Shown: positions 8,940 through 17,230 of the stretch, piece by piece
Layout of the letters: every line of letters starts with the position of its first letter
How positions within the stretch are numbered: the stretch's first letter is position 1
Assembly: GCF_026627505.1 (NCBI RefSeq)
Contig: NZ_JAPNLK010000063.1
Location: forward strand, 1-49,926
From: Streptomyces sp. H27-H5
GTDB taxonomy: Bacteria > Actinomycetota > Actinomycetes > Streptomycetales > Streptomycetaceae
Length of the DNA stretch: 49,926 bases
Direction: 5' to 3'
The notes under the pieces: model-generated
Database searches by the model: none
Seen by the model: only the letters and a program-made list of their open reading frames with translations
Told to the model about the DNA's origin: nothing
Translations under genes and position numbers: made by a program

Positions 8940-10351
8940 TGCCTTGCCCCGACCAGTTCCTCGATGGAGTCGTGCCTTATGCGGTTGGTGGACATGCCGA
9001 TGCCCACGAGGGTGTCGACACCTTGGCGGATCATCCCGGGCGGACCGGACAGGTACGCGTCATAGGTGTGCCATGGGCCGTGCCGGGACACTGCTTCGGG
9101 AAGGCCGGCGCCCGGGCCGCCGACCGGCCCGTCGTCGACGACCGAGCGGACCGAGAGCCAGGGGTGCGTCTTCTCCAGGCGGAGCATCGTGTCCAGGTCG
9201 TACAGGTCGTGATCGCGGCGGGCTCCGTAGAAGACTTGGACGGAGCGTCGGCGCCCGTGCCGGGCCACGTCCTCGACCAGGGCTCTGATGGGCGCGATAC
9301 CGGTGCCGCCGCCGAGGCACAGCAGACCGTTGTCGGTGCCGTGGTCCACGGTCATCGACCCGGCGGGGGCCCCGAGCCGAATCACGTCCCCTCGGCCGGC
9401 GCGCCGCACTAGGGCGTTGGAGACCCAGCCCGCCGGCACGGCCTTCACGTGGAAGGAGAGCAGGCCGTCCGATCGGGGAGCCGAGGCGAAGGAGTAGTGC
9501 CGCCACACGCGCGGCCACCACGGGGTCTCCAGGGAGGCGTACTGCCCGGCGAGGAAGGGGTAGGGCTGGTCGGGGCGGACGGTCACGACCGCGACGTCCG
9601 GCGTACGCATCTCGTGGGCGACCACCTCGGCCTGCCACCAGGCGGGCGCACGCAGCTCGTCCTTGGCCGCGGCATCGATCATGATCTGGGAGATCGCGGT
9701 GTAGGCGGCCACCCACGCGGCCTCGGCCCGTGGACCCCAGTTGCGCTGCGCGTAGCGGGACAGGGCGCCGATGAGGCACTCGCCGACCGCCGGATAGTGC
9801 TCGGGGCGCGTGCCGTACTTCCGGTGGCCGCGGCCGAGATGGGACAGGTACGCGGTCAGGGCTGCCGGGTCGTCCACGTGGGTCGCGGCGGTGAGCAGCG
9901 CCTTGAAGAGGCGGTCGCGCTGGGTGTCCATCGCTGCGGGGAAGAGGGCCCGCAGACCGGGGTGTCGGACGAAGAGCAGGGCGTAGAAGTGCGAGGTGAC
10001 CTGGTCGGCGATGGGCTCGATCTCGGCCATGGTGCGGCGCAACAGAGCGGCGTCCGAGGTGTCCTCGGGCGGGGCGGTGACCCCGGCTGCCGGCTCCGGT
10101 GCCCGTTCTTCGGGCGGCTCGGGGGTTCCGGTGCGCGGTGCGGGTGTCGCGGCGTCCGTACGGCTCCTGCCCGCACCGTTGCCCACGGGACGGATCGGTG
10201 TGACGGGCCGGCCGGGTATCCGGTCCGGGGCCTGCGGGTCGCTTCCTCCGGCGGCCGGTCTCTTGACCGGGCTCGGACCGAACCAGCGTCCGCCACGCGC
10301 CTCTTCTTCGGAGCTGCCGCTGTCAGCCGACGTGTTGGTCGGGGTGTCCAT
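8936..10351 (-). CDS. Flavohemoglobin-like protein (globin + FAD/NAD reductase)
   Basis: A 471-residue protein in three parts. Residues 1-97 are a Pro/Arg-rich, probably disordered extension. Residues about 100-240 are a globin domain with the likely distal Tyr in HFYALLF (Tyr123) and the proximal His in GHRKYG (His176), followed by the family motif RPEHYPAVGE. Residues about 240-470 are a ferredoxin-reductase-like module with the FAD motif RHYSFAS and the NAD(P)-binding motif GGGTGIAPI. The family oxidises nitric oxide to nitrate with NAD(P)H. The ATG is preceded by GAGGTGAGG. The 97-residue leader is unusual. It is co-transcribed with the FMN-binding protein downstream. Confidence 0.85.
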   Translation of the reverse strand: MDTPTNTSADSGSSEEEARGGRWFGPSPVKRPAAGGSDPQAPDRIPGRPVTPIRPVGNGAGRSRTDAATPAPRTGTPEPPEERAPEPAAGVTAPPEDTSDAALLRRTMAEIEPIADQVTSHFYALLFVRHPGLRALFPAAMDTQRDRLFKALLTAATHVDDPAALTAYLSHLGRGHRKYGTRPEHYPAVGECLIGALSRYAQRNWGPRAEAAWVAAYTAISQIMIDAAAKDELRAPAWWQAEVVAHEMRTPDVAVVTVRPDQPYPFLAGQYASLETPWWPRVWRHYSFASAPRSDGLLSFHVKAVPAGWVSNALVRRAGRGDVIRLGAPAGSMTVDHGTDNGLLCLGGGTGIAPIRALVEDVARHGRRRSVQVFYGARRDHDLYDLDTMLRLEKTHPWLSVRSVVDDGPVGGPGAGLPEAVSRHGPWHTYDAYLSGPPGMIRQGVDTLVGIGMSTNRIRHDSIEELVGARH

Positions 10352-10387
10352 CGGTTCGCCTCACCTCGAGCGTATTTCGGTCGGCCT

Positions 10388-10416
10388 GCGGATTCGGGTC
10401 CGCGTATGCCCCGAAT
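10388..10416. promoter_or_regulatory. Overlapping inverted repeats upstream of the flavohemoglobin gene
   Basis: GCGGA-N6-TCCGC spans 10388-10403, and ATTCGGG-N11-CCCGAAT spans 10392-10416. They lie 37-65 bases upstream of the ATG at 10351, where an operator would be expected. They do not match an NsrR site I can recall, and the regulator is unknown. Confidence 0.35.
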
Positions 10417-10984
10417 TTCCATCTCAAATCTTCGCCGTTGCTCTTATGTGCGGTCTCCTTCAAGGCAGTGGCTCCGTCGCACACTTGGCGCTCGACGGGG
10501 TCCGGACTTTCGAACGGGCTCGACCATACCCCGACTGCGGAAATCTCCGACCACGGCCCCGAACTGACCGATCGGCCTGGATCCGAGCCTGGTCAGAGCA
10601 CCTTGGAGGTCGGCGCCTCGCCTTCTTCAACGAGTTACCAACGAGTTGGATCGATAGCACGAGCCGATTGCGAGACGCTTATTGGATAGGCCCAAATCAA
10701 GGCATGACGGCGGTGCGAACCCCTCACAGGAAATGCTTCGGATCTTCACGCCTCTGCCACGTCCCAATGGATCGCGAACTGTCATCGCCCAGGATCGCGC
10801 AGCGAGGACCGGGGGGAATTGATCACCACGGGCCTTCTGCGTTGCAGCAGGAATCGGGGGCGAACCCCGGCCGGGGGGGGTCCCTCAAGGCCGCAGCCTG
10901 CGGTTCGGTGGACGACCGCGTTGCGGAACGTTGAGAGGCAGGCCGATACTGCTCAAGGCTCCCCAGCCGTGAGCAGTCTGCCCC
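10417..10984. other. Non-coding stretch, no gene recognised
   Basis: About 570 bases of lower G+C content than the surrounding genes, with no ORF of typical Streptomyces codon use on either strand. Short ORFs are present but their translations look random. It may be decayed DNA associated with the neighbouring IS5 remnant. Confidence 0.4.
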
Positions 10985-11311
10985 TCACTCGTGTCCGTGT
11001 CCGACCTTCTTCACGTTCCGCAGCTCGCGCTTCCGTTCCTCGCGTGCCCGTCGGTCCACTGGCTCGATGAGTGCCATCAGCGGCTGCGCTGTGTCATCGC
11101 AAACGTCGGCAAGGTCCGGGCGGCATGGTCGGTGACGCCGGGACCGCGTGTGATTTTTCGGACATTCCTGATGAGTGCGCAGCCGTTGAAGATCCTTATC
11201 CTGGCTCACGAAGATACGTTCCAGCAAGTCACGGCGGACGTAGGGGAGAAGCCGTTCCGAAGGCTCTCCCGACGGGACCGCGAGAGGCTCGATGTCGCTA
11301 CCCGTACCCAT
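10985..11311 (-). CDS. Hypothetical protein, diverged paralog of the sequence at 12031-12320
   Basis: A 108-residue charged protein. Two segments are shared, in inverted orientation, with the DNA at 12031-12320: DLLERIFVSQDKDLQRLR (there HLLERTVARQDADIERLR) and LADVCDDTAQPLMALIEPVDRRAREERKR (there LADVPDDTAQPIIDLIESIARRSREKRAR). Nucleotide identity is also evident. The conserved C-terminal helix is rich in Arg, Glu and Lys. Codon use is less G/C-biased at third positions than nearby genes. I do not recognise the family. It may itself be decayed, since the middle is shorter than in the other copy. Confidence 0.4.
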   Translation of the reverse strand: MGTGSDIEPLAVPSGEPSERLLPYVRRDLLERIFVSQDKDLQRLRTHQECPKNHTRSRRHRPCRPDLADVCDDTAQPLMALIEPVDRRAREERKRELRNVKKVGHGHE

Positions 11312-11391
11312 TGATGCCGTGAGCCGCGACCTGCGCCGGACGGGGACGGATCACCGCCTGCGCGTAGGACCGTTGTGGTGGGGGCGGATGA

Positions 11392-11585
11392 GCCTCTTGT
11401 AGCAGCAGATGGCTGTGGTGGGACCGGGAAACGCCAGGAAGTTGCGGGGGGGTGCCGTTCGTAGCGGCCGTTGAGCCGGTGGTAGCCGATCAGTCGTCAG
11501 GTCATGGTCCGCTCGATCACCCAACGGCTCCCACCGAGCCGCCTGTCGTAGGCATTGTCGGCGTGGAAGCGCTGGGGCTTGAAGT
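11392..11585 (-). pseudogene. IS5-family transposase C-terminal remnant
   Basis: The minus strand reads RFHADNAYDRRLGGSRWVIERTMT, then a stop, then RLIGYHRLNGRYERHP and a frameshifted tail encoding the usual ...FLAF...CCYKR ending. This matches the last part of IS5-type DDE transposases, with the catalytic Glu in WVIERTM. A block between NAYDR and RLGG is deleted. It is non-functional and lies between the two inverted copies of the hypothetical gene. Confidence 0.7.
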
Positions 11586-11599
11586 GACGTTCGCCGCCG

Positions 11600-12030
11600 G
11601 TGGGCACCCCCGGGCGCCTGCTCAATGAACTCCCACTGGGAATTGGCGAGTTGCCTACCCCATCGAACTGTGCCGCGGCCGTTCGGGGTACGGGCCGTAC
11701 CTGCCGATCGGCAGGACGGCTACACGGCCATTCGCACGGCGCTGCCACGGAGCTCGTGCATGCTTGGCGTGCGACGCTGGATGTTGATCCCTGATCATGT
11801 CCGTGTGGGGGAAAGGACATCACCGAACGGCCCTGCCGTCACCCACGCACTGCCGGCGTGAAGGACCTGTTCACCCTCGCGACGGGGCAGCGCACGGCTG
11901 ATCGCTCCCACCGTCATCCACAGGCCGACCTTGTTGCGCTCGGCGCACAAGACACGGACGTCGACAACCACCACGACCCGACTCACGCACAAGAGGCTCC
12001 GGCGGCTTCGTCCCCTCGACCTCGACCAGT
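11600..12030. other. Non-coding stretch, no gene recognised
   Basis: About 430 bases with no convincing ORF. All six frames give short or low-complexity translations. It separates the IS5 remnant from the second copy of the hypothetical gene. Confidence 0.4.
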
Positions 12031-12320
12031 TTGCCGTCGGACCGGGTGCTCCAGCGGATCCACAAGCACCTGCTGGAGCGGACCGTCGCTCGCCAGGATG
12101 CGGACATCGAGCGCCTCAGGAACACGGAGACGGCCAGTGCCACGGGGCCGAAGGTCGCGCCGGTTCTCCCGGTTCCGATCTCGGCATCGTCAGCCACGCC
12201 GCACGCGCACTCGCCGATGTGCCGGACGACACCGCGCAGCCCATCATCGACCTGATCGAGTCCATCGCCAGGCGCTCGCGCGAGAAGCGCGCCCGAGAGA
12301 GCCGTGAAGGGGCCTCTGGC
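12031..12320 (+). pseudogene. Frameshifted second copy of the 10985-11311 hypothetical gene
   Basis: The first part, RVLQRIHKHLLERTVARQDADIERLR, is in the frame beginning at 12031. The second part, DLGIVSHAARALADVPDDTAQP and IDLIESIARRSREKRARESREG, is in another frame ending near 12315. Together they align with the protein at 10985-11311 on the opposite strand. A frameshift between about 12125 and 12200 separates the two parts. The coding sense runs toward the metallopeptidase gene that follows. Function unknown. Confidence 0.45.
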
Positions 12321-12468
12321 CAGGTGCGACGTATGCGCCCGGCGGCAGTTTGCCTGCGCCGTATCGAAGTGACTACTGTGCGGGCGCACGACTGTCAGAG
12401 TGCCGCACTCGCGTTCAAGGGCTCGACGAGCAGGGTGCCGGCAAGGGATGCGTCCGGGTGGGGAAGAC

Positions 12469-13017
12469 ATGTGGGACGCGGTGCGCATTTCCCGTGCAAT
12501 GAGACGCCATCGGGACGAACTGTTCGCGGGGGCGATGCGTCGGGTGGCACAGGATCCGCACGAGCTGCCGATACAGGCGGTCTGCACCTACGTGTCGGAG
12601 AGCAGCGGCAGCGAAGTCCGTCTCATGCTGGAGGCGTTCCCCCCTGGCACGGTCAGTGGACTCTGGCTCGACCTGGGCGATCACGAGGTGATCGCGGTGG
12701 AGAAGAACACCCTGCCGGTCCATCAGATGGTGATACTGGGGCACGAGCTGTGGCATCGCAAGGAGGGCCGGCCCGGCAGTACGGCCGGTGCGCCAGGCGC
12801 AGCCGCGGCCGCCCGGATCCTCGGGGACCGATGGCGCATTGACGACGCGGTTGCCAACGTCGCGGCGCGCACCGACTACGACCTCGACGAGGAACGGCGG
12901 GCGGAGCGGTTCGGCCGTCTGCTGGCCGCGAAGTTCCGGCCCTTCCTGCTCGGCACGCGCAGCAGGACGCCCTCCGACGAGTTGGACAGGCGCATCTGGG
13001 CATCCCTGGAGGGCTGA
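12469..13017 (+). CDS. ImmA/IrrE-type metallopeptidase (first copy)
   Basis: With the ATG at 12469, preceded by GTGGGGAAG, the product has 182 residues. HELWH at residues 92-96 is the zinc-binding HExxH motif, preceded by the usual substrate strand VEKNTLPVHQMVILG. A C-terminal helical segment, DEERRAERFGRLLAAKF, follows. This matches the ImmA/IrrE family, members of which cleave XRE-type repressors (ImmA-ImmR, IrrE-DdrO). Here no XRE gene precedes it. The next gene, a MAB_1171c-type membrane protein, starts three bases after its stop. It is a paralog of the peptidase at 15314. An upstream ATG at 12448 is an alternative start. Confidence 0.75.
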   Translation: MWDAVRISRAMRRHRDELFAGAMRRVAQDPHELPIQAVCTYVSESSGSEVRLMLEAFPPGTVSGLWLDLGDHEVIAVEKNTLPVHQMVILGHELWHRKEGRPGSTAGAPGAAAAARILGDRWRIDDAVANVAARTDYDLDEERRAERFGRLLAAKFRPFLLGTRSRTPSDELDRRIWASLEG

Positions 13018-13019
13018 TC

Positions 13020-14286
13020 ATGAAAGAAGGGGTCGACTACTACCTTCCCGCCGCCGTACTGGGCGCAGCCCTGCTCGCGAAGTCGCCCGCCCTCCTGCGG
13101 GGATGGCGCTGCGCGACCGTCCGGACGGTGAATGCTCTTCTGTTCCTGCCCTGCGCGGGCTTCATCCTCTCCTCCCCTCCTCCCCGCCGACCATCACCGC
13201 CGTCAACCGCTTCACGGGCATCAGCAACCTCTCAGCCCTCCTCGTCCACTGCATCATGACCGCATACGCGTGCGCGTCCCTGCTGCTGCTGGACTACTGG
13301 AGAGGGGAGCCAGGCCAGGGGAGCACGCCCGCACGGGTCGACGCACACGGGTGTGGAAGGCCGGCTGCTTCGTGGTGATCGTGGCCCTGGTGGGACTCTT
13401 CGCCCTGGGCGACGTACCCGTGGAGTGCCCGCGGGACTTCGACACGTACTACGCCACCACCCCGTTCATCAGCGAAATGCTCGTGCTCTACCTGCTCGCG
13501 TACATCGCCGCCGGCGCGGCCATGACCATCGTGTGCTGGAGCTGGTTACTCGACATCGACAGAAGGACGGCGCACGGGACGAAGACGGCCGTCACCAGAC
13601 CCCTGCGGATCGGGCTGCTCGTCCTGGTGATCGCGGCCTTGGCCAACATCGTCTTCGGCCTGTTCAAGCTGACCGCCATCGCCGCCCGCTGGGCGGGCCG
13701 GGACTGGGACGCGCTCAACGAGAGCGTGTCGCCCTTGATATCGGCCAGCGGGATCATGATCGGCGCCGGGCTGCTCGTTCCGGCCTACGGACCCGGGCTG
13801 ATCGACCGCGTGTGGCACCCCCTGCTCGGCATCAGGGACCTGCGGCCCCTGTGGCGACTGGTCCGCAGGTCCGGGCTGACTCCCGGAAGCAGGATGTTCC
13901 TTCCCCCGCCCTGGTATGCGGGACCCGAGCAGGTCCTGCTGTACCGGATGACGACCATTCACGACTGGATGCTCGAACTGTGCGCCCACTCCACGGACGA
14001 TGTACGTGAAGCGGCCTGCCGGCAGGCGAAGGAGACCGGGGCTACGGAGCGCGAAGCCGTAACGGCCGGTCTGGCCTCCATGTTCACCGCGGCGGTGGAC
14101 GCGCGTGCGCACACGGTGGCACCCGCTGCGGAGCAGAACCTCCTCGCAGTAGCCGCCGTGCGCTCGGCGGAGGCGGACGACCGGGACCTCCTGGTGTCGA
14201 TCTCCCGTGCCCTGGCGGCGGCCTCCGCCCGCACCCCCGGCTCACGCCGGCTGCCCGCGGCGTTCGGAGGCCGCGTACGCCGATGA
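13020..14286 (+). pseudogene. MAB_1171c/DUF6545-type membrane protein with two frameshifts
   Basis: The start MKEGVDYYLPAAVLGAALLAKSPAL and the segment to GFILSS are in one frame. The continuation PPTITAVNRFTGISNLSALLVH through LLLLDYWRGE is in a second frame (about 13178-13335). The remainder, from VWKAGCFVVIVALVGLFALGDVPVE to the stop at 14286, is in a third. When joined, it aligns with the two intact paralogs at 15985 and 17231, including the DTYYATTPFISEM and ARWAGRDWDAL motifs and seven hydrophobic segments. Two indels inactivate it unless they are sequencing errors; the first lies in a C-rich tract. Confidence 0.75.
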
Positions 14287-14291
14287 GTTGG

Positions 14292-14333
14292 GCCGGTGAG
14301 GGTACGCCACCCCCGCGGGGTACCCTCACCGGC
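14292..14333 (+). terminator. Strong intrinsic-type hairpin
   Basis: A perfect 14-bp stem, GCCGGTGAGGGTAC (14292-14305) pairing with 14320-14333 around a 14-base loop, begins six bases after the stop of the membrane protein pseudogene. There is no U-tract, which is normal for Streptomyces terminators. It separates the decayed module from the intact one. Confidence 0.8.
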
Positions 14334-14490
14334 GGTTCTGTCCAGGTGTCGGCCGTTCCAGGTGCCCGTCATGGCGAGGGCGCCACAGGCCGCGGGCAGA
14401 CCGTTGACAGGGACAGCGGTGGCGGTGGCCCAGGTCGGGTCGAGCGCAGAACCCTGCACCGGGTTTTCACCTCGACCCGCTTCGTCTCAG

Positions 14491-14535
14491 GAAACGATCG
14501 TTTCATTGCAGATCCGACCGTTTCCGTGGTCTAGT
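14491..14535 (+). promoter_or_regulatory. Candidate promoter with palindromic operator for the XRE gene
   Basis: A perfect 14-bp palindrome, GAAACGATCGTTTC (14491-14504), is followed 20 bp later by a matching half-site GACCGTTTC (14516-14524). They overlap a plausible promoter: TTGCAG (14506-14511), an 18-base spacer, and TGG-TCTAGT (extended -10, 14530-14535). The XRE start lies at 14600. The two-helical-turn spacing suggests cooperative binding, presumably by the XRE protein itself. Confidence 0.55.
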
Positions 14536-14599
14536 TGCACGCGCAGGCTCAGACCTGTCCGGAACAGCACATTCCGATTCTTTCCTGGCTGGGGGGCCC

Positions 14600-15211
14600 A
14601 TGAGCGACGGGTACGCGCGGCTCGCCGAGACCGTGAGAGCGGTCGAAGAGCTCCAGTTGGAATCGGGGCTTGACCGGGCATCGGCTTTCAACCTGAAGGA
14701 CCTCTCCTTCCACACCTCGCTGCCGGAGGCCGACATCCGGCGACTGCTCGACGGCGAGCTCGTCGAGTCGCCGACGAGCGGTCCGGCCGAACTCGCCCGC
14801 CGCATCGCCTTCCTCACGGAAACTCGCTTGACCGTGGACCGGGACTCGGGTCGCCGGCGTCAGTACACCACCGCGGAGATCGCCGCGGGCAGTGGGATGA
14901 CGCCGCAGTGGCACGGCAAGTTGCTGAACAGGAGCACGCCGAACATCTGGCACGGCGCCGGCCTGGCCAAGTTCTTCGACGTTCCGATGGAGTACTTCAC
15001 TCACACGCCACCCGAGGCCGTGAAGCGAGTCCTGGACAGCAAGGTCATCCCGGAGCTCACGGCCCTTCTGAGGAAGCCTTCCGAGGCTGTGAGGAATCGT
15101 CACGCGATGCAGCTCCAGCTCCGCCTGGGCGACAAGGAGTTGCCGCCGGACCTGGAGACGGCTCTGATGACTTTCGTGGACGCGATCACACGGGAGAGCA
15201 GCGGCTCTTAA
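14600..15211 (+). CDS. XRE-family transcriptional regulator
   Basis: A 203-residue protein. The clearest DNA-binding unit is at residues about 88-133 (YTTAEIAAGSGMTPQWHGKLL ... GLAKFFDVPMEYF), the layout of XRE regulators found in Streptomyces beside ImmA/IrrE peptidases. An N-terminal segment, NLKDLSFHTSLPEADIRRLL (31-50), may be a second degenerate HTH. The last 60 residues are helical and could be the dimerisation or protease-sensitive part. It is the first gene of the 14600-22832 array and lies directly behind a palindrome. By analogy with ImmR/DdrO it may repress the array until cleaved by the peptidase at 15314; this is inference. Confidence 0.75.
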   Translation: MSDGYARLAETVRAVEELQLESGLDRASAFNLKDLSFHTSLPEADIRRLLDGELVESPTSGPAELARRIAFLTETRLTVDRDSGRRRQYTTAEIAAGSGMTPQWHGKLLNRSTPNIWHGAGLAKFFDVPMEYFTHTPPEAVKRVLDSKVIPELTALLRKPSEAVRNRHAMQLQLRLGDKELPPDLETALMTFVDAITRESSGS

Positions 15212-15313
15212 GGTCGGGCGTGGCCCGGGCGACTGACCCGGCCTCGGTCACGAACGCGGCATGACCGACCGCGGCTTCAGTTTTCGGAGGGAACGCACAG
15301 TGGGAGCATTCGG

Positions 15314-15982
15314 ATGAACGAGCGGCGGACGGTCGACTTCCGCGAGGGGGTACGCCCGGTCCTCGGCAGGCTCCTCCGTCCCGAGAGCTTGCTCGTCGCG
15401 CCGAGAACCCACTTGGCGCGGCGGTCGACCGAGCGGCGGATCGCGAAGTTCTGCGACGTGGTCCTCGCGGGTCTCGCGAGGCCGATCCCCTCGGATCCGG
15501 ACCACCTGTTCGCGGTGTTGAGGGCCGATGTCGAGCAGCGCTTCAACGCGGATCGCGGGGCGCTCCCGTACCGTCCTGTCCTCCTGTTCTTCCGTGAGTT
15601 TCCCGAGGAGACGGCCAGTGGTCTCACGGCGAGGTTCGACGACCGCGTCGTGATCATTGTCGAGAGCAAGACAAACACTCTGCATCAGTTCGTGATCTTT
15701 GCTCACGAGATGTGGCACGCCTTGAAGGGGGAGTGCCTCTCCCACAGGGGTCACAGCGACGTCGCCACTGCCGCCGCAAGGTCACTCGGTGGTGAACTGG
15801 CAAGCGACGACCTCGTCGCCATGGCCGCAAGGAGCCACGAGAACTCCGCGGAGGAGAATGACGCGGAGAAGTTCGGCCTGCAGTTGGGAGCGCGACTGCG
15901 GGAACACCTGCAAGGTGACGGTACCGTGCCGATCACCGGTCTGGCGGGCCGGATCCAGTCCAGCTTGGGCAGAGGCTACTGA
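15314..15982 (+). CDS. ImmA/IrrE-type metallopeptidase (second copy)
   Basis: A 222-residue protein with an ATG and GGAG eight bases upstream. HEMWH at residues 131-135 is the zinc-binding motif, preceded by VIIVESKTNTLHQFVIFA and followed by a helical region with ENDAEKFGLQLGARL, where the third ligand or structural acids are expected. It belongs to the same family as the protein at 12469. The stop is three bases before the start of the MAB_1171c gene, so the two are co-transcribed. Likely role: site-specific cleavage of the XRE regulator upstream, as in the ImmA-ImmR and IrrE-DdrO systems. The trigger is unknown. Confidence 0.8.
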   Translation: MNERRTVDFREGVRPVLGRLLRPESLLVAPRTHLARRSTERRIAKFCDVVLAGLARPIPSDPDHLFAVLRADVEQRFNADRGALPYRPVLLFFREFPEETASGLTARFDDRVVIIVESKTNTLHQFVIFAHEMWHALKGECLSHRGHSDVATAAARSLGGELASDDLVAMAARSHENSAEENDAEKFGLQLGARLREHLQGDGTVPITGLAGRIQSSLGRGY

Positions 15983-15984
15983 GC

Positions 15985-17190
15985 ATGACCGGATCAGACT
16001 ATTACGTACCCGCCGCCGTCCTGGCGATCGCGTTGGTGGTCAAGTCGCCTTCGTTCTGGCGTACCTGGCGCTCGCCGATGACGAAGTCGATCTTCGTGAT
16101 TCTCGCGGCTTCCGTAGCGGGCTTCGTGTTCGGTGCGCCGCCGACGATCGAGCGGGTCAACCGGATCACGGACGTCGCCAACATCTCGGCGCCCATTGTC
16201 TATTGCTGCCTGTCGTGCCTGTCGTGCGCCTCGCTCGTGCTCCTCATTCACTGGCGTGGGGGCACCGAGGAGACCATTCGGCGCCACACCGGGATGTGGA
16301 TCGGGGCGACCGCCGTGGCGATCGCCACGTTCTGGGTGCTCTTCTCGCTCAGTGACGTGCCGGTCGAGCAGCAGCGTGAGTTCGACACCTTCTACGCGAC
16401 GACCCCGTACGTGCGAGAGATGATCGTTCTCTATCTCACCGCGCACACTGCCACGAGTCTCGTGGTGGCGACGAAGTGCTGGCGGTGGGCTCGGGAACTT
16501 CGAGACCTCCAGGCCGCGTGGACGCACTGGGGCCTGCTCATTCTCGTGGCCGCGTTCGGTCTGACCTTGTCGTTCGCCCTGGTCAAGCTCGTGGCCGTCG
16601 GTGCCCGCTGGGCCGGTACGGACACCTGGGACTCGCTCAGTACCGACGTCGCGCCTCCCCTGGCGGGGCTGGGCGCGGCCATGACCACCGTCGGTTTCCT
16701 GGTGCCGGTCGTCGGACCGCGTCTGGAGTCGATGTGGGTGTCCTGGCGGGCCTACCGGGCGATGGAGCCCCTCTGGCGTGCGCTCGAACCGTTCGCGGGG
16801 CCCGGGAAGCCCATGCGGATCAGCCCCACCTCGTCGCTGGAGATCCGGGCCATGGCCAGGTCCACCGAGATCGCCGATCGGCTGCTCAATCTGGCGCCCC
16901 ATCTGGACAACGGCCACCGCGCGGCAGCCGAGCGGTATGCCTCCTCACAGGGCTGTACGCCGGAAGCCGCCGTCATCTTCGCCGAAGCGGCCGCGATTCA
17001 TGCGGCGCTGCTCGCCGCGGAGGGCTCCCGGGTGCCGGCGTCCGGACAGACGCCTGTCGCCGTGGAGTCGAGCGCCGCGATTCCCACCCGTGTCTCCGGA
17101 ACGAACGGTCTCGCCCGACTGAGCGTCCAGTTCTCCAAGATCCACCGCTCCGATTCGCCCGTCACCGCCGTCCCCTCGGAGAGCAACTGA
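15985..17190 (+). CDS. MAB_1171c/DUF6545-family membrane protein A
   Basis: A 401-residue protein with seven hydrophobic segments in the first 235 residues and a soluble C-terminal part of about 165 residues, the layout of the MAB_1171c family often labelled putative transporter. Motifs shared with the other copies: NISAPIVY, LLIHWRGG, DVPVEQQREFDTFYATTPYVREM and ARWAGTDTWDSLS. The acidic/aromatic loop between helices 4 and 5 is the best conserved part and probably faces outside. The C-terminal domain (DUF6545-like) may be regulatory. Transport has not been shown for this family; a receptor role is equally possible. It follows the peptidase by two bases. Confidence 0.75.
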   Translation: MTGSDYYVPAAVLAIALVVKSPSFWRTWRSPMTKSIFVILAASVAGFVFGAPPTIERVNRITDVANISAPIVYCCLSCLSCASLVLLIHWRGGTEETIRRHTGMWIGATAVAIATFWVLFSLSDVPVEQQREFDTFYATTPYVREMIVLYLTAHTATSLVVATKCWRWARELRDLQAAWTHWGLLILVAAFGLTLSFALVKLVAVGARWAGTDTWDSLSTDVAPPLAGLGAAMTTVGFLVPVVGPRLESMWVSWRAYRAMEPLWRALEPFAGPGKPMRISPTSSLEIRAMARSTEIADRLLNLAPHLDNGHRAAAERYASSQGCTPEAAVIFAEAAAIHAALLAAEGSRVPASGQTPVAVESSAAIPTRVSGTNGLARLSVQFSKIHRSDSPVTAVPSESN

Positions 17191-17230
17191 CCATGCGCGC
17201 TCTCCCCCACAAGGCTTCCGGAAACCGTCG

